A stretch of DNA of 49,137 nt from Pseudomonas poae (GTDB lineage Bacteria > Pseudomonadota > Gammaproteobacteria > Pseudomonadales > Pseudomonadaceae). Both the position numbers and the translations under genes were made by a program. The stretch is taken from NCBI RefSeq assembly GCF_001439785.1, contig NZ_JYLI01000031.1:1-49137 (forward strand). Direction: 5' to 3'. Positions 25,733 through 34,606 of the stretch are shown here, in pieces. A model generated the notes under the pieces. That model saw only the letters and a program-made list of their open reading frames with translations, was not told where the DNA came from and made no database searches. The stretch's first letter is position 1. Each line of letters opens with the position of its first letter.

Positions 25733-26804
25733 GCTCGATCGCTACATTGGCAAAAGTGTACTGGTCGCCATCCTGGCGGTATTGGGCATCATCCTCGGCC
25801 TGGCTTCGCTGTTCGCCTTTATCGATGAGGTCAGCAACGTCAGCGACACCTACACGGTGACCGACGTGCTGAGCTATGTGGCCCTCACCGCGCCGCGCCG
25901 TCTCTACGACATGATGCCCATGGCCGCGCTGATCGGTTGCCTGATCGGCCTGGGTAGCCTGGCCAGCAACAGCGAACTGACCATCATGCGCGCCGCCGGG
26001 GTTTCTGTCGGTCGTATCGTGTGGGCGGTGATGAAGCCCATGTTGCTGCTGATGGCCTGCAGCGTGCTGATCGGCGAGTACGTCGCGCCGCCGGCCGAAA
26101 CCACCGCCCAGGCCAATCGCGCCCTGGCCCAGGGTTCGGGCGATGCGCAAAGCGCCAAGCACGGTCTGTGGCACCGCCAGGGTGAGGAGTTCATCCACAT
26201 CAACGCCGTGCAGCCGGGCGGCCTGCTGATCGGGGTGACGCGCTACACCTTCGATAAAGAGCGTCACATGTTGTCGTCCAGTTTCGCCAAACGCGCGCAG
26301 TACAGCGCCGATCAATGGCAATTGACCGATGTCACCACCACTTTCTTCCGCAACGCGGGGCAGGGCACCAAGGCCAGCACCGAAGTGATCAACGTGCCGA
26401 CCGAGCAATGGGACATCGCCCTGAAGCCGGAACTGCTCAATACCGTGGTGATGATCCCGGAAAGCCTGCCCATCTCCGGGTTGTGGAGCTATATCCACTA
26501 CCTCAAGGACCAGGGCCTGAATAACGGCCGTTACTGGTTGGCATTTTGGGTCAAGGTATTGCAACCGGTGGTTACCGCCGCGCTGGTGTTGATGGCTATT
26601 TCGTTCATCTTCGGCCCGCTGCGCTCGGTTACCCTCGGCCAGCGCGTATTCACCGGTGTGCTGGTGGGCTTCACCTTCCGCATTGCTCAGGACCTGCTTG
26701 GGCCGTCGAGCCTGGTGTTCGGTTTCTCGCCGCTGTTTGCGGTGCTGGTGCCGACCGCCATCTGCGCCCTCGCCGGGTTCTGGCTGCTGCGCCGCGCCGG
26801 GTAG
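25725..26804 (+). CDS. lptG: LPS export permease subunit LptG
   Basis: The 359-residue partner of LptF has the same architecture: helices 1-2 (about 10-32, 50-80), a periplasmic jellyroll (about 125-255) and C-terminal helices ending LLRRAG. The GTG at 25725 (MVKLDRYIGKSV) has AAGGAG seven bases upstream and gives the family N-terminus; an earlier GTG/ATG in frame at 25704 lies in lptF without a ribosome binding site. A strong terminator follows the stop. Confidence 0.95.
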   Translation: MVKLDRYIGKSVLVAILAVLGIILGLASLFAFIDEVSNVSDTYTVTDVLSYVALTAPRRLYDMMPMAALIGCLIGLGSLASNSELTIMRAAGVSVGRIVWAVMKPMLLLMACSVLIGEYVAPPAETTAQANRALAQGSGDAQSAKHGLWHRQGEEFIHINAVQPGGLLIGVTRYTFDKERHMLSSSFAKRAQYSADQWQLTDVTTTFFRNAGQGTKASTEVINVPTEQWDIALKPELLNTVVMIPESLPISGLWSYIHYLKDQGLNNGRYWLAFWVKVLQPVVTAALVLMAISFIFGPLRSVTLGQRVFTGVLVGFTFRIAQDLLGPSSLVFGFSPLFAVLVPTAICALAGFWLLRRAG

Positions 26805-26822
26805 GGGATGCCCCTGCAGTTG

Positions 26823-26850
26823 AAAAGGCCCCGTATTGACGGGGCCTTTT
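26823..26850 (+). terminator. Rho-independent terminator after lptFG
   Basis: AAAAGGCCCCGT-ATTG-ACGGGGCCTTTT forms a 12-base stem with a U-rich tail, 18 bases past the lptG stop. Confidence 0.9.
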
Positions 26851-26868
26851 GCGTTCTGGACAGCAAAG

Positions 26869-26898
26869 ATGACGTCTGGCCCGAGCATCAGGTACAAT
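26869..26898 (+). promoter_or_regulatory. Putative sigma-70 promoter of lepA
   Basis: ATGACG (-35, four of six) and TACAAT (-10, five of six) are separated by 18 bases. They lie downstream of the lptG terminator and about 55 bases upstream of the lepA GTG. The fit is by eye only. Confidence 0.45.
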
Positions 26899-26952
26899 TC
26901 CCGGCTATTTTTCAGCGGGCAATCTGCCTGCAGCCTTTTTGAGTGTTGATCC

Positions 26953-28752
26953 GTGAGTGATTTGAGTCATATCCGCAATTTCTCCATCATCGCCCACATT
27001 GACCATGGTAAGTCGACGCTGGCCGATCGATTCATCCAGATGTGCGGCGGCCTTGCCGAGCGTGAAATGGAAGCCCAGGTACTGGATTCCATGGAGCTCG
27101 AACGCGAGCGCGGGATCACCATCAAGGCCCACAGCGTCACCCTGTACTACACCGCCAAAGACGGTATCCGGTACCAGCTCAACTTCATTGACACCCCTGG
27201 CCACGTTGACTTCACCTACGAAGTCAGCCGTTCGCTGGCGGCCTGCGAAGGCGCTTTGCTGGTAGTGGACGCAGGCCAGGGCGTCGAAGCTCAGTCCGTA
27301 GCCAACTGCTACACCGCCATCGAGCAAGGCCTGGAAGTAATGCCGGTGCTGAACAAGATCGACCTGCCCCAGGCCGATCCGGACCGGGTCAAGGAAGAAA
27401 TCGAGAAGATCATCGGCATCGACGCCACCGACGCCGTCGAATGCAGCGCCAAGACCGGCCTGGGCGTGGACGAAGTGCTCGAGCGGCTGGTCCACACCAT
27501 CCCGGCGCCCACCGGCAACTACGAAGATCCGCTGCAAGCGCTGATCATCGACTCCTGGTTCGACAACTACCTGGGCGTTGTCTCCCTGGTGCGCGTGCGC
27601 CACGGCCGTGTGAAGAAGGGCGACAAGATCCTGGTCAAGTCCACCGGCAAGATCCACCTGGTGGACAGCGTCGGCGTGTTCAACCCCAAGCACACTGCGA
27701 CCACCGACCTGAAAGCCGGTGAAGTAGGCTTCATCATCGCCGGTATCAAGGACATCCACGGTGCGCCGGTGGGTGACACCCTGACCCTCAGTTCCACGCC
27801 GGATGTCGACGTGCTGCCGGGCTTCAAGCGCATCCAGCCGCAGGTCTACGCCGGCCTGTTCCCGGTCAGCTCCGACGACTTCGAAGACTTCCGCGAGGCC
27901 CTGCAAAAGCTGACCCTCAACGATTCTTCGTTGCAGTACACCCCGGAAAGCTCAGACGCCCTGGGCTTCGGCTTCCGCTGCGGGTTCCTTGGCATGCTGC
28001 ACATGGAAATCATCCAGGAGCGCCTGGAGCGTGAATACGACCTGGACCTGATCACCACCGCGCCGACCGTTATTTTTGAGCTGGCGCTGAAAACCGGTGA
28101 AACGATTTACGTCGACAACCCCTCCAAGCTTCCAGACCTGTCTTCCATCGAAGACATGCGCGAACCCATCGTGCGCGCCAATATCCTGGTGCCCCAGGAA
28201 CACCTGGGCAACGTGATTACCCTGTGTATCGAAAAGCGTGGCGTGCAGCACGACATGCTGTTCCTCGGCACCCAGGTGCAAGTGACCTACGATTTGCCGA
28301 TGAACGAAGTGGTCCTGGACTTCTTCGACCGTCTCAAATCCACCAGTCGCGGCTATGCTTCGCTGGATTACCATTTCGACCGCTACCAATCGGCCAATCT
28401 GGTGAAACTGGATGTACTGATCAACGGCGACAAAGTGGATGCCCTTGCGCTGATCGTGCACAAGGACAACGCGCACTACAAAGGTCGCCAGTTGACCGAA
28501 AAAATGAAAGAACTGATTCCGCGTCAGATGTTCGACGTCGCGATCCAGGCCGCCATCGGTGGGCAGATCATTGCGCGAACCTCCGTCAAGGCTCTCAGAA
28601 AGAACGTATTGGCCAAATGCTACGGCGGTGACGTAAGCCGTAAGCGCAAGCTGCTTGAGAAGCAAAAGGCCGGTAAAAAACGCATGAAGCAAGTGGGCAA
28701 CGTGGAAATTCCACAAGAAGCCTTCCTTGCGGTGCTCAGGTTGGATAGTTAG
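26953..28752 (+). CDS. lepA: Elongation factor 4 (LepA)
   Basis: The 599-residue translational GTPase acts on stalled or mis-positioned ribosomes. G motifs are IIAHIDHGKSTLADR at 13-27 (G1), ERGITI (G2), DTPGHVDF (G3) and NKID (G4). The C-terminal domain (about 490-599, GGDVSRKRKLLEKQKAGKKR) is unique to LepA. The GTG start at 26953 has only a weak upstream site. Five bases separate it from lepB. Directly upstream is lptG, whereas in other Pseudomonas lepA follows mucD (see findings). Confidence 0.97.
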   Translation: MSDLSHIRNFSIIAHIDHGKSTLADRFIQMCGGLAEREMEAQVLDSMELERERGITIKAHSVTLYYTAKDGIRYQLNFIDTPGHVDFTYEVSRSLAACEGALLVVDAGQGVEAQSVANCYTAIEQGLEVMPVLNKIDLPQADPDRVKEEIEKIIGIDATDAVECSAKTGLGVDEVLERLVHTIPAPTGNYEDPLQALIIDSWFDNYLGVVSLVRVRHGRVKKGDKILVKSTGKIHLVDSVGVFNPKHTATTDLKAGEVGFIIAGIKDIHGAPVGDTLTLSSTPDVDVLPGFKRIQPQVYAGLFPVSSDDFEDFREALQKLTLNDSSLQYTPESSDALGFGFRCGFLGMLHMEIIQERLEREYDLDLITTAPTVIFELALKTGETIYVDNPSKLPDLSSIEDMREPIVRANILVPQEHLGNVITLCIEKRGVQHDMLFLGTQVQVTYDLPMNEVVLDFFDRLKSTSRGYASLDYHFDRYQSANLVKLDVLINGDKVDALALIVHKDNAHYKGRQLTEKMKELIPRQMFDVAIQAAIGGQIIARTSVKALRKNVLAKCYGGDVSRKRKLLEKQKAGKKRMKQVGNVEIPQEAFLAVLRLDS

Positions 28753-28757
28753 GTCCT

Positions 28758-29612
28758 ATGTCACTAAATTTCCCGCTGTTGCTGGTCATTGCCGTTGCCG
28801 TCTGCGGCCTCCTGGCGTTGCTCGATCTGGTGTTCTTCGCACCACGTCGGCGCGCGGCTATCGCGTCGTATCAGGGCAGCGTCAGCCAGCCCGATGCGGT
28901 CGTGATCGAGAAGCTGAACAAGGAACCGTTGCTGGTTGAATACGGCAAGTCGTTCTTCCCGGTGCTGTTCATCGTGCTGGTGCTGCGTTCGTTTCTGGTG
29001 GAGCCGTTCCAGATCCCGTCGGGGTCGATGAAACCTACCCTGGACGTGGGCGACTTCATTCTGGTGAACAAGTTTTCCTACGGGATTCGCCTGCCGGTGG
29101 TCGACAAGAAGGTCATCGAAGTCGGTGACCCGCAGCGCGGCGACGTGATGGTGTTCCGCTACCCGAGCGATCCGAACGTCAACTACATCAAGCGTGTGGT
29201 CGGCCTGCCGGGTGACGTGATTCGCTACACCAGCGACAAGCGCCTGTTCATCAACGGTGAATCGGTGGCCGAGAAGCTGCTGGGCGCCGAGCCGAACACC
29301 CTGGGCAGCGCCGAGCTGTATCAGGAAAAACTCGGTGCGGTAGAGCACCAGATCCGCAAGGAAATGAGCCGTTACCGCGCAACGCCCGATGGCGAGTGGA
29401 AAGTGCCGGCCGGGCACTACTTCATGATGGGCGACAACCGCGACAACTCCAATGACAGCCGCTACTGGGATGATCCCAGCATTCCCAAAGAGCTGCTGGG
29501 CATGGTCCCCGACCAGAATATCGTCGGCAAGGCCTTCGCGGTCTGGATGAGCTGGCCGGAACCCAAGCTCAGCCACTTGCCGAACTTCTCGCGGGTCGGG
29601 CTGATCAAGTAA
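28758..29612 (+). CDS. lepB: Signal peptidase I
   Basis: The 284-residue inner-membrane protease cleaves signal peptides of exported proteins. It has two N-terminal membrane helices (about 5-25 and 65-82), the catalytic Ser in PSGSMKPTL (about 95) and Lys in NYIKRVVGLPGD (about 150), and box E GDNRDNSNDSRYW (about 228-240). It forms an operon with lepA. Confidence 0.97.
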   Translation: MSLNFPLLLVIAVAVCGLLALLDLVFFAPRRRAAIASYQGSVSQPDAVVIEKLNKEPLLVEYGKSFFPVLFIVLVLRSFLVEPFQIPSGSMKPTLDVGDFILVNKFSYGIRLPVVDKKVIEVGDPQRGDVMVFRYPSDPNVNYIKRVVGLPGDVIRYTSDKRLFINGESVAEKLLGAEPNTLGSAELYQEKLGAVEHQIRKEMSRYRATPDGEWKVPAGHYFMMGDNRDNSNDSRYWDDPSIPKELLGMVPDQNIVGKAFAVWMSWPEPKLSHLPNFSRVGLIK

Positions 29613-29619
29613 TACAGGC

Positions 29620-29639
29620 GGCGCTGTGAACACAGCGCC
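29620..29639 (+). other. RNA hairpin in the lepB-rnc spacer
   Basis: GGCGCTGT-GAAC-ACAGCGCC is a perfect 8-base stem. It lacks a U-run, so it is not a classical terminator. It sits 8 bases after the lepB stop and encloses the GTG of the small frame at 29626. E. coli rnc has an RNase III-cleaved leader hairpin that autoregulates the gene; this one could do the same (inference). Confidence 0.4.
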
Positions 29640-29763
29640 GAATGCTTTTCTGGGGCCTGGACAATGTCCGGTCTCACGCGGCAACTATCAGGATTTGAAT
29701 TTGAACACTGCGTCAATCGTCGATGGCCGCCGGTGCCACCAACTAGATATGGATAAACCGTGA
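29626..29763 (+). CDS. Possible 45-residue leader ORF before rnc
   Basis: A frame starts with GTG at 29626 and reads VNTAPNAFLGPGQCPVSRGN..., ending in MDKP and a TGA that overlaps the rnc GTG start (GTGA). The overlap would couple its translation to rnc. Against it: the start lies inside a hairpin, there is only a weak AGGCGG upstream, and no family is recognised. It occupies the place where I recall a DUF4845 gene in other Pseudomonas, but it does not resemble DUF4845. Confidence 0.25.
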   Translation: MNTAPNAFLGPGQCPVSRGNYQDLNLNTASIVDGRRCHQLDMDKP

Positions 29764-30449
29764 CCGTTTCTCTGAGTCGTCTCGAGCGCCAGCTCGGCTA
29801 CACCTTCAAGGATCAGGAATTGATGGTCCTTGCCCTCACACACCGCAGCTTTGCAGGGCGCAATAACGAGCGCCTGGAATTCCTCGGTGATGCCATCCTC
29901 AATTTCGCCGCCGGTGAGGCGTTGTTCGAGCGCTTCCCCCAGGCGCGCGAAGGCCAGCTTTCACGCCTGCGTGCGCGGCTGGTGAAAGGCGAGACCCTGG
30001 CCGTGCTGGCCCGTGGTTTTGGCCTGGGCGAATACCTGCGCCTGGGGTCCGGCGAATTGAAGAGCGGCGGTTTTCGTCGCGAGTCGATCCTGGCCGATGC
30101 CCTGGAAGCCTTGATCGGCGCAATCTACCTGGATGCGGGCATGGAGACGGCCAAAGAGCGTGTGGTCGCCTGGCTGGCATCGGAGATCGAAAGCCTGACC
30201 CTGGTCGACACCAACAAGGATCCCAAGACCCGCCTGCAGGAATACCTGCAGTCGCGCGGGTGCGAACTGCCACGCTACGAAGTGGTGGATATTCAGGGTG
30301 AGCCCCATTGCCGCGTGTTCTTCGTGGAATGTGAAATCACTTTATTGAACGAAAAAAGCCGAGGTCAGGGTGTGAGCCGTCGTATTGCCGAACAGGTAGC
30401 GGCCGCTGCAGCACTGATTGCCCTGGGCGTGGAGAATGGCCATGACTGA
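29760..30449 (+). CDS. rnc: Ribonuclease III
   Basis: The 229-residue double-strand-specific endoribonuclease processes rRNA and mRNAs. The signature ERLEFLGDAILNF lies at 37-49 in the catalytic domain, a second acidic site is in ADALEALIGAIYLD (about 115-128), and the double-stranded RNA-binding domain is at about 155-225. The GTG at 29760 gives the usual N-terminus (MTVSLSRLERQLGYTF). It overlaps era by eight bases. Confidence 0.97.
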   Translation: MTVSLSRLERQLGYTFKDQELMVLALTHRSFAGRNNERLEFLGDAILNFAAGEALFERFPQAREGQLSRLRARLVKGETLAVLARGFGLGEYLRLGSGELKSGGFRRESILADALEALIGAIYLDAGMETAKERVVAWLASEIESLTLVDTNKDPKTRLQEYLQSRGCELPRYEVVDIQGEPHCRVFFVECEITLLNEKSRGQGVSRRIAEQVAAAAALIALGVENGHD

Positions 30450-31344
30450 TTCAACCGCAACACGCTGTGGCTATGTTGCCATCGTCGGCCGCCCCAACGT
30501 GGGCAAGTCCACGCTGCTCAACCACATCCTCGGCCAGAAGCTTGCGATCACCTCGCGCAAGCCGCAGACCACCCGGCACAACATGCTTGGCATCAAGACC
30601 GAAGGCAGTGTGCAGGCGGTGTACGTCGACACTCCTGGCATGCACAAGGGGGGCGAAAAAGCCCTCAACCGCTACATGAACAAGACCGCCTCGGCGGCGT
30701 TGAAAGACGTCGACGTGGTGATCTTCGTGGTCGACCGCACCAAGTGGACCGACGAAGACCAGATGGTCCTGGAGCGCGTGCAGTACGTCACCGGCCCGCT
30801 GATAGTGGCACTGAACAAGACCGACCGCATCGAAGACAAAGCCGAGCTGATGCCGCACCTGACCTGGCTGCAGGAGCAACTGCCGAACGCGCAGATCATG
30901 CCGATCTCGGCGCAGCACGGCCACAACCTTGAAGCCCTCGAGCGCGTGATCGCCGGCTACCTGCCGGAAAACGAACACTTCTTCCCGGAAGATCAGATCA
31001 CCGACCGCAGCAGCCGCTTTCTCGCCGCTGAACTGGTGCGCGAGAAAATCATGCGCCAGATGGGCGCCGAGCTGCCGTACCAGATCACCGTGGAAATCGA
31101 AGAATTCAAGCAGCAGGGCAAGACCTTGCACATCCATGCGCTGATCCTCGTCGAACGTGATGGCCAGAAAAAAATCATCATTGGCGACAAGGGCGAGCGC
31201 ATCAAGCGCATCGGCACCGAGGCGCGCAAGGACATGGAGCTGCTGTTCGACTCCAAGATCATGCTCAACCTGTGGGTGAAGGTGAAGGGTGGCTGGTCCG
31301 ATGACGAGCGCGCACTGCGCTCGCTGGGCTACGGCGACCTGTAA
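30442..31344 (+). CDS. era: GTPase Era
   Basis: The 300-residue GTPase assists 16S rRNA maturation and 30S assembly. It has G1 GRPNVGKST, G3 DTPG, G4 NKTD and G5 ISA, with the C-terminal KH domain (about 205-285, IIIGDKGERIKRIG). The ATG at 30442 has GGAG seven bases upstream; ATGs at 30418 and 30436 are less well placed. It is translationally coupled to rnc. Confidence 0.97.
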   Translation: MTDSTATRCGYVAIVGRPNVGKSTLLNHILGQKLAITSRKPQTTRHNMLGIKTEGSVQAVYVDTPGMHKGGEKALNRYMNKTASAALKDVDVVIFVVDRTKWTDEDQMVLERVQYVTGPLIVALNKTDRIEDKAELMPHLTWLQEQLPNAQIMPISAQHGHNLEALERVIAGYLPENEHFFPEDQITDRSSRFLAAELVREKIMRQMGAELPYQITVEIEEFKQQGKTLHIHALILVERDGQKKIIIGDKGERIKRIGTEARKDMELLFDSKIMLNLWVKVKGGWSDDERALRSLGYGDL

Positions 31345-31385
31345 CAGGCCCGCAGAACAGCGCGGGGCAAAAATATGGGAGGGGG

Positions 31386-31530
31386 CTTGCTGTGGCGAGC
31401 GGGCTTGCCCCGCGTTGGGGCGCGAAGCGCCCCCAATCCAGCAAAACGCGGTGTACCTGATACGGCTCAGCGCCTGGTTTTGGGGCTGCTGCGCAGCCCA
31501 ACGCAGGACAAGCCTGCTCGCCACAGCAAG
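31386..31530. repeat. Long inverted repeat between era and recO
   Basis: The arms CTTGCTGTGGCGAGCGGGCT (from 31386) and AGCCTGCTCGCCACAGCAAG (to 31530) are near-perfect complements 100 bases apart. Further GC-rich inverted segments lie between (CCCCGCGTTGGGG..., GGGCTGCTGCGCAGCCC). This is the larger palindromic repeat type common in P. fluorescens intergenic DNA. It fills most of the 230-base era-recO gap and may terminate or stabilise the era transcript. Confidence 0.75.
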
Positions 31531-31574
31531 TGTTTACTTAGCACATTGATTGCTCCTTAGAGATTCTGCGTCTC

Positions 31575-32264
31575 ATGTCCCAATCCCCACCCCCCAGCCA
31601 ACTCGCCTACGTGCTGCACAGCCGCGCCTATCGCGAGACCAGCGCGCTGGTGGACTTCCTCACGCCCCAGGGCCGGCTGCGCGCGGTATTGCGCAGCGCG
31701 CGCGGCAAGGCCGGTACGTTGGCGCGGCCATTCGTGGCGCTGGACGTCGAGTTTCGGGGCAAGGGCGAGTTGAAGAACGTCGGCCGCCTGGAAAGCGTCG
31801 GCACCTCCGCCTGGCTCAATGGCGATGCGCTGTTCAGCGGCCTCTACCTCAATGAACTGCTGATCCGCCTGCTGCCCGCCGAAGACCCGCACCCCGGCGT
31901 GTTCGATCACTACGCTGCCACCTTGCTCGCCCTCGCCGAAGGCCGCCCGCTGGAGCCGTTGTTGCGCGCGTTCGAATGGCGTCTGCTGGACGACCTGGGA
32001 TACGGCTTCGAACTGAGCAACGACGTGCACGGCGAGCCCGTCGCCGCCGACGGCATGTACCGCCTGCAGGTCGACGCCGGCCTTGAGCGCGTCTACCTGC
32101 TGCAACCGGGGCTGTTCCAGGGCGCCGAGTTGCTGGCCATGAGCGAGGCGGACTGGACCGCGCCCGGCGCGCTGTCGGCCGCCAAACGCCTGATGCGCCA
32201 GGCTCTCGCGGTGCACTTGGGTGGCAAGCCGCTGGTCAGTCGCGAGTTGTTTCGAAAGCCCTGA
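31575..32264 (+). CDS. recO: DNA repair protein RecO
   Basis: The 229-residue recombination mediator works with RecR/RecF to load RecA on gaps. It has an N-terminal OB fold (about 8-80, AYVLHSRAYRETSALVDFLT) and a C-terminal helical domain. The zinc-finger cysteines found in some RecO proteins are absent, as is usual in gamma-proteobacteria. The ribosome binding site is weak. It is followed by pdxJ after 51 bases. Confidence 0.93.
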   Translation: MSQSPPPSQLAYVLHSRAYRETSALVDFLTPQGRLRAVLRSARGKAGTLARPFVALDVEFRGKGELKNVGRLESVGTSAWLNGDALFSGLYLNELLIRLLPAEDPHPGVFDHYAATLLALAEGRPLEPLLRAFEWRLLDDLGYGFELSNDVHGEPVAADGMYRLQVDAGLERVYLLQPGLFQGAELLAMSEADWTAPGALSAAKRLMRQALAVHLGGKPLVSRELFRKP

Positions 32265-32315
32265 CATCCCCGTGTATGCTGTGCACCGATTCTTTCCCCT
32301 TTCAGGAGCGCTTCC

Positions 32316-33059
32316 GTGAGCACCAGCAATCGTATTCTTCTTGGCGTCAACATCGACCACGTTGCCACCCTGCGTCAGGCCCGGGGCACTCGCTACCCGG
32401 ACCCGGTCAAGGCCGCGCTGGACGCCGAAGAAGCGGGCGCCGATGGCATCACCGTGCACCTGCGCGAAGACCGTCGCCATATTCAGGAACGTGACGTGCT
32501 GCTGCTTAAGGACGTTCTTCAAACCCGCATGAATTTCGAAATGGGCGTCACCGAAGCCATGATGGCCTTCGCCGAGCGCATCCGCCCGGCGCACATCTGC
32601 CTGGTGCCGGAAACCCGCCAGGAACTCACCACCGAAGGCGGCCTCGACGTGGCCGGCCAGGAAGCGCGGATCAAGGCCGCCGTGGAGCGCCTGTCGCAGA
32701 TCGGCAGCGAAGTCTCGCTGTTCATCGACGCCGACGAGCGCCAGATCGAAGCCTCGCGCCGTGTCGGTGCGCCGGCCATCGAGCTGCACACCGGCCGTTA
32801 CGCTGACGCCACCACGCCTGGCGAAGTCGCCGATGAGCTGCAACGGGTTATCGACGGCGTGACGTTCGGTCTCCAGCAAGGCTTGATCGTCAATGCCGGC
32901 CATGGTCTGCACTACCACAACGTGCAGGCCGTGGCCGCGATCAAGGGCATCAACGAGTTGAACATCGGCCACGCGCTGGTGGCCCACGCACTGTTCGTCG
33001 GCTTCAAAGGCGCGGTGGCCGAAATGAAAGCCCTGATCCTCGCCGCCGCCAAAGCCTGA
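32316..33059 (+). CDS. pdxJ: Pyridoxine 5'-phosphate synthase
   Basis: The 247-residue TIM-barrel enzyme condenses 1-deoxyxylulose-5-phosphate with 3-amino-2-oxopropyl phosphate to give pyridoxine 5'-phosphate. The opening LLGVNIDHVATLRQARGTRY, the HLREDRRHI loop and AGHGLHYHN near the C-terminus are diagnostic. The GTG at 32316 is preceded by AGGAG. The recO-pdxJ pairing is conserved. Confidence 0.97.
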   Translation: MSTSNRILLGVNIDHVATLRQARGTRYPDPVKAALDAEEAGADGITVHLREDRRHIQERDVLLLKDVLQTRMNFEMGVTEAMMAFAERIRPAHICLVPETRQELTTEGGLDVAGQEARIKAAVERLSQIGSEVSLFIDADERQIEASRRVGAPAIELHTGRYADATTPGEVADELQRVIDGVTFGLQQGLIVNAGHGLHYHNVQAVAAIKGINELNIGHALVAHALFVGFKGAVAEMKALILAAAKA

Positions 33060-33077
33060 AGAACGCAGAAAATCCAG

Positions 33078-33102
33078 TGTGAGAGGGGGGCTTGCTCCCA
33101 CA
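33078..33102. repeat. Single REP element after pdxJ
   Basis: TGTGAGAGGGGGGCTTGCTC (then CCACA) is a solitary half of the REP seen at 4691. It can form a small hairpin downstream of pdxJ. No other terminator is visible there. Confidence 0.6.
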
Positions 33103-33229
33103 TTTTGATCCCCATCAGGCTCCAGCAATCAACCGTGCGGCAATGCGAAGCCTTACTGTTTAGCCGATGGCGGTGTATCGTATCCGCCCTTTGCAGGTCC
33201 CGTGCCTGCGGCTGATACGTGAGGTTGTT

Positions 33230-34606
33230 GTGTCCCGATCCTTTTCCCGTCGACAGATCCTGGGTGGTCTTGCAGGCCTGGCCGTTGTAGGCGTCGGCGC
33301 CGGGGGCGGCTATCGCTACTGGCTGGGGAAAGTCGCCGAGTCCGAGGCGGGGCACGATTACGAGTTGATCGCGGCGCCCCTGGATGTGGAACTGGTGCCC
33401 GGCCACATCACCCAGGCCTGGGCATTCGGCCCCTCGGCGCCCGGCACCGAGCTTCGCGTGCGCCAGGGCGAATGGCTGCGGGTACGTTTCATCAATCACT
33501 TGCCGGTGGCCACCACCATCCACTGGCACGGCATCCGCCTGCCGCTGGAAATGGACGGCGTGCCCTACGTCTCGCAACTGCCGGTATTGCCCGGCGAATA
33601 CTTCGACTACAAATTCCGCGTGCCCGACGCTGGCAGCTACTGGTACCACCCCCATGTGAACAGCAGCGAAGAACTCGGCCGTGGCCTGGTCGGCCCGCTG
33701 ATCATCGAAGAGCGCGAACCCACCGGCTTCAAGCACGAACGCACCCTCAGCCTCAAAAGCTGGCATGTGGACGAAGACGGCGCGTTCGTCGCGTTCAGCA
33801 TCCCACGCGAAGCGGCGCGCGGCGGTACGGCGGGGCGCCTGTCCACCATCAATGGCGTGTCCCAGGCAGTGATTGACCTGCCGGCCGGGCAGATCACCCG
33901 CGTGCGCCTGCTCAACCTCGATAACACCCTGACCTATCGCATCAACATTCCGGACGTCGAAGCGCAGATCTACGCACTGGACGGCAACCCCATCGAACCG
34001 CGCCCGCTGGGCAAGGAATACTGGCTGGGGCCCGGCATGCGCATTTGTCTGGCGATCAAGGCCCCGCCGGCGGGTGCAGAACTGTCGATCCGCAACGGGC
34101 CGGTGCGCCTGGGCACCTTCCGCTCGGTAGCCAACACCGATGCGCCCAGCCAATGGCCGCCCGCGTTGCCGGCCAACCCGATCAGCGAGCCGGACCTGGC
34201 CAATGCCGAGAAACTCAACTTCAACTTTGAATGGGTGGGCACGGTGTCGGTGGATGACGGCAAGCCGCCGAGCCTGTGGCAGATCAACGGCAAGGCCTGG
34301 GACATCACCGACAAGACCTGCGCCGACCGCCCGATTGCCAAACTGGAAAAGGGCAAGAGCTACATTTTCGAACTGAAGAACATGACCCAGTACCAGCACC
34401 CAATCCATTTGCACGGCATGAGCTTCAAGGTCATTGCCTCGAACCGCCACAAGGTGGTGCCGTACTTCACCGACACTTACCTGCTGGGCAAGAACGAACG
34501 CGCCCGCGTGGCCTTGGTGGCGGATAATCCCGGGGTGTGGATGTTCCATTGCCATGTGATCGACCACATGGAAACCGGCCTGATGGCCTCCATCGAGGTG
34601 GCGTGA
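33230..34606 (+). CDS. Tat-exported multicopper oxidase
   Basis: The 458-residue protein has a twin-arginine signal (SFSRRQILGGLAGLAVVGVG) and three cupredoxin domains. Copper ligands are visible in HWHG (about 97-100), HPHVNS (about 139), HPIHLHG (about 410) and HCHVIDHMETGLM (about 440-452), the last supplying type 1 Cys, His and axial Met. It oxidises a phenolic or metal substrate with oxygen in the periplasm; there is no Met-rich CueO insert, so a copper-detoxification role is not evident. I start at the GTG at 33230, with GAGG upstream, just before the Tat motif; the frame extends to 33167 without a site. It overlaps tadA by one base (TGATG). Confidence 0.9.
   Translation: MSRSFSRRQILGGLAGLAVVGVGAGGGYRYWLGKVAESEAGHDYELIAAPLDVELVPGHITQAWAFGPSAPGTELRVRQGEWLRVRFINHLPVATTIHWHGIRLPLEMDGVPYVSQLPVLPGEYFDYKFRVPDAGSYWYHPHVNSSEELGRGLVGPLIIEEREPTGFKHERTLSLKSWHVDEDGAFVAFSIPREAARGGTAGRLSTINGVSQAVIDLPAGQITRVRLLNLDNTLTYRINIPDVEAQIYALDGNPIEPRPLGKEYWLGPGMRICLAIKAPPAGAELSIRNGPVRLGTFRSVANTDAPSQWPPALPANPISEPDLANAEKLNFNFEWVGTVSVDDGKPPSLWQINGKAWDITDKTCADRPIAKLEKGKSYIFELKNMTQYQHPIHLHGMSFKVIASNRHKVVPYFTDTYLLGKNERARVALVADNPGVWMFHCHVIDHMETGLMASIEVA

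Noticed and set aside
31557..33128. Minus-strand open frame of 523 codons opposite recO and pdxJ
   Set aside because: Both plus-strand genes are certain, and the antisense product shows only codon-shadow composition.
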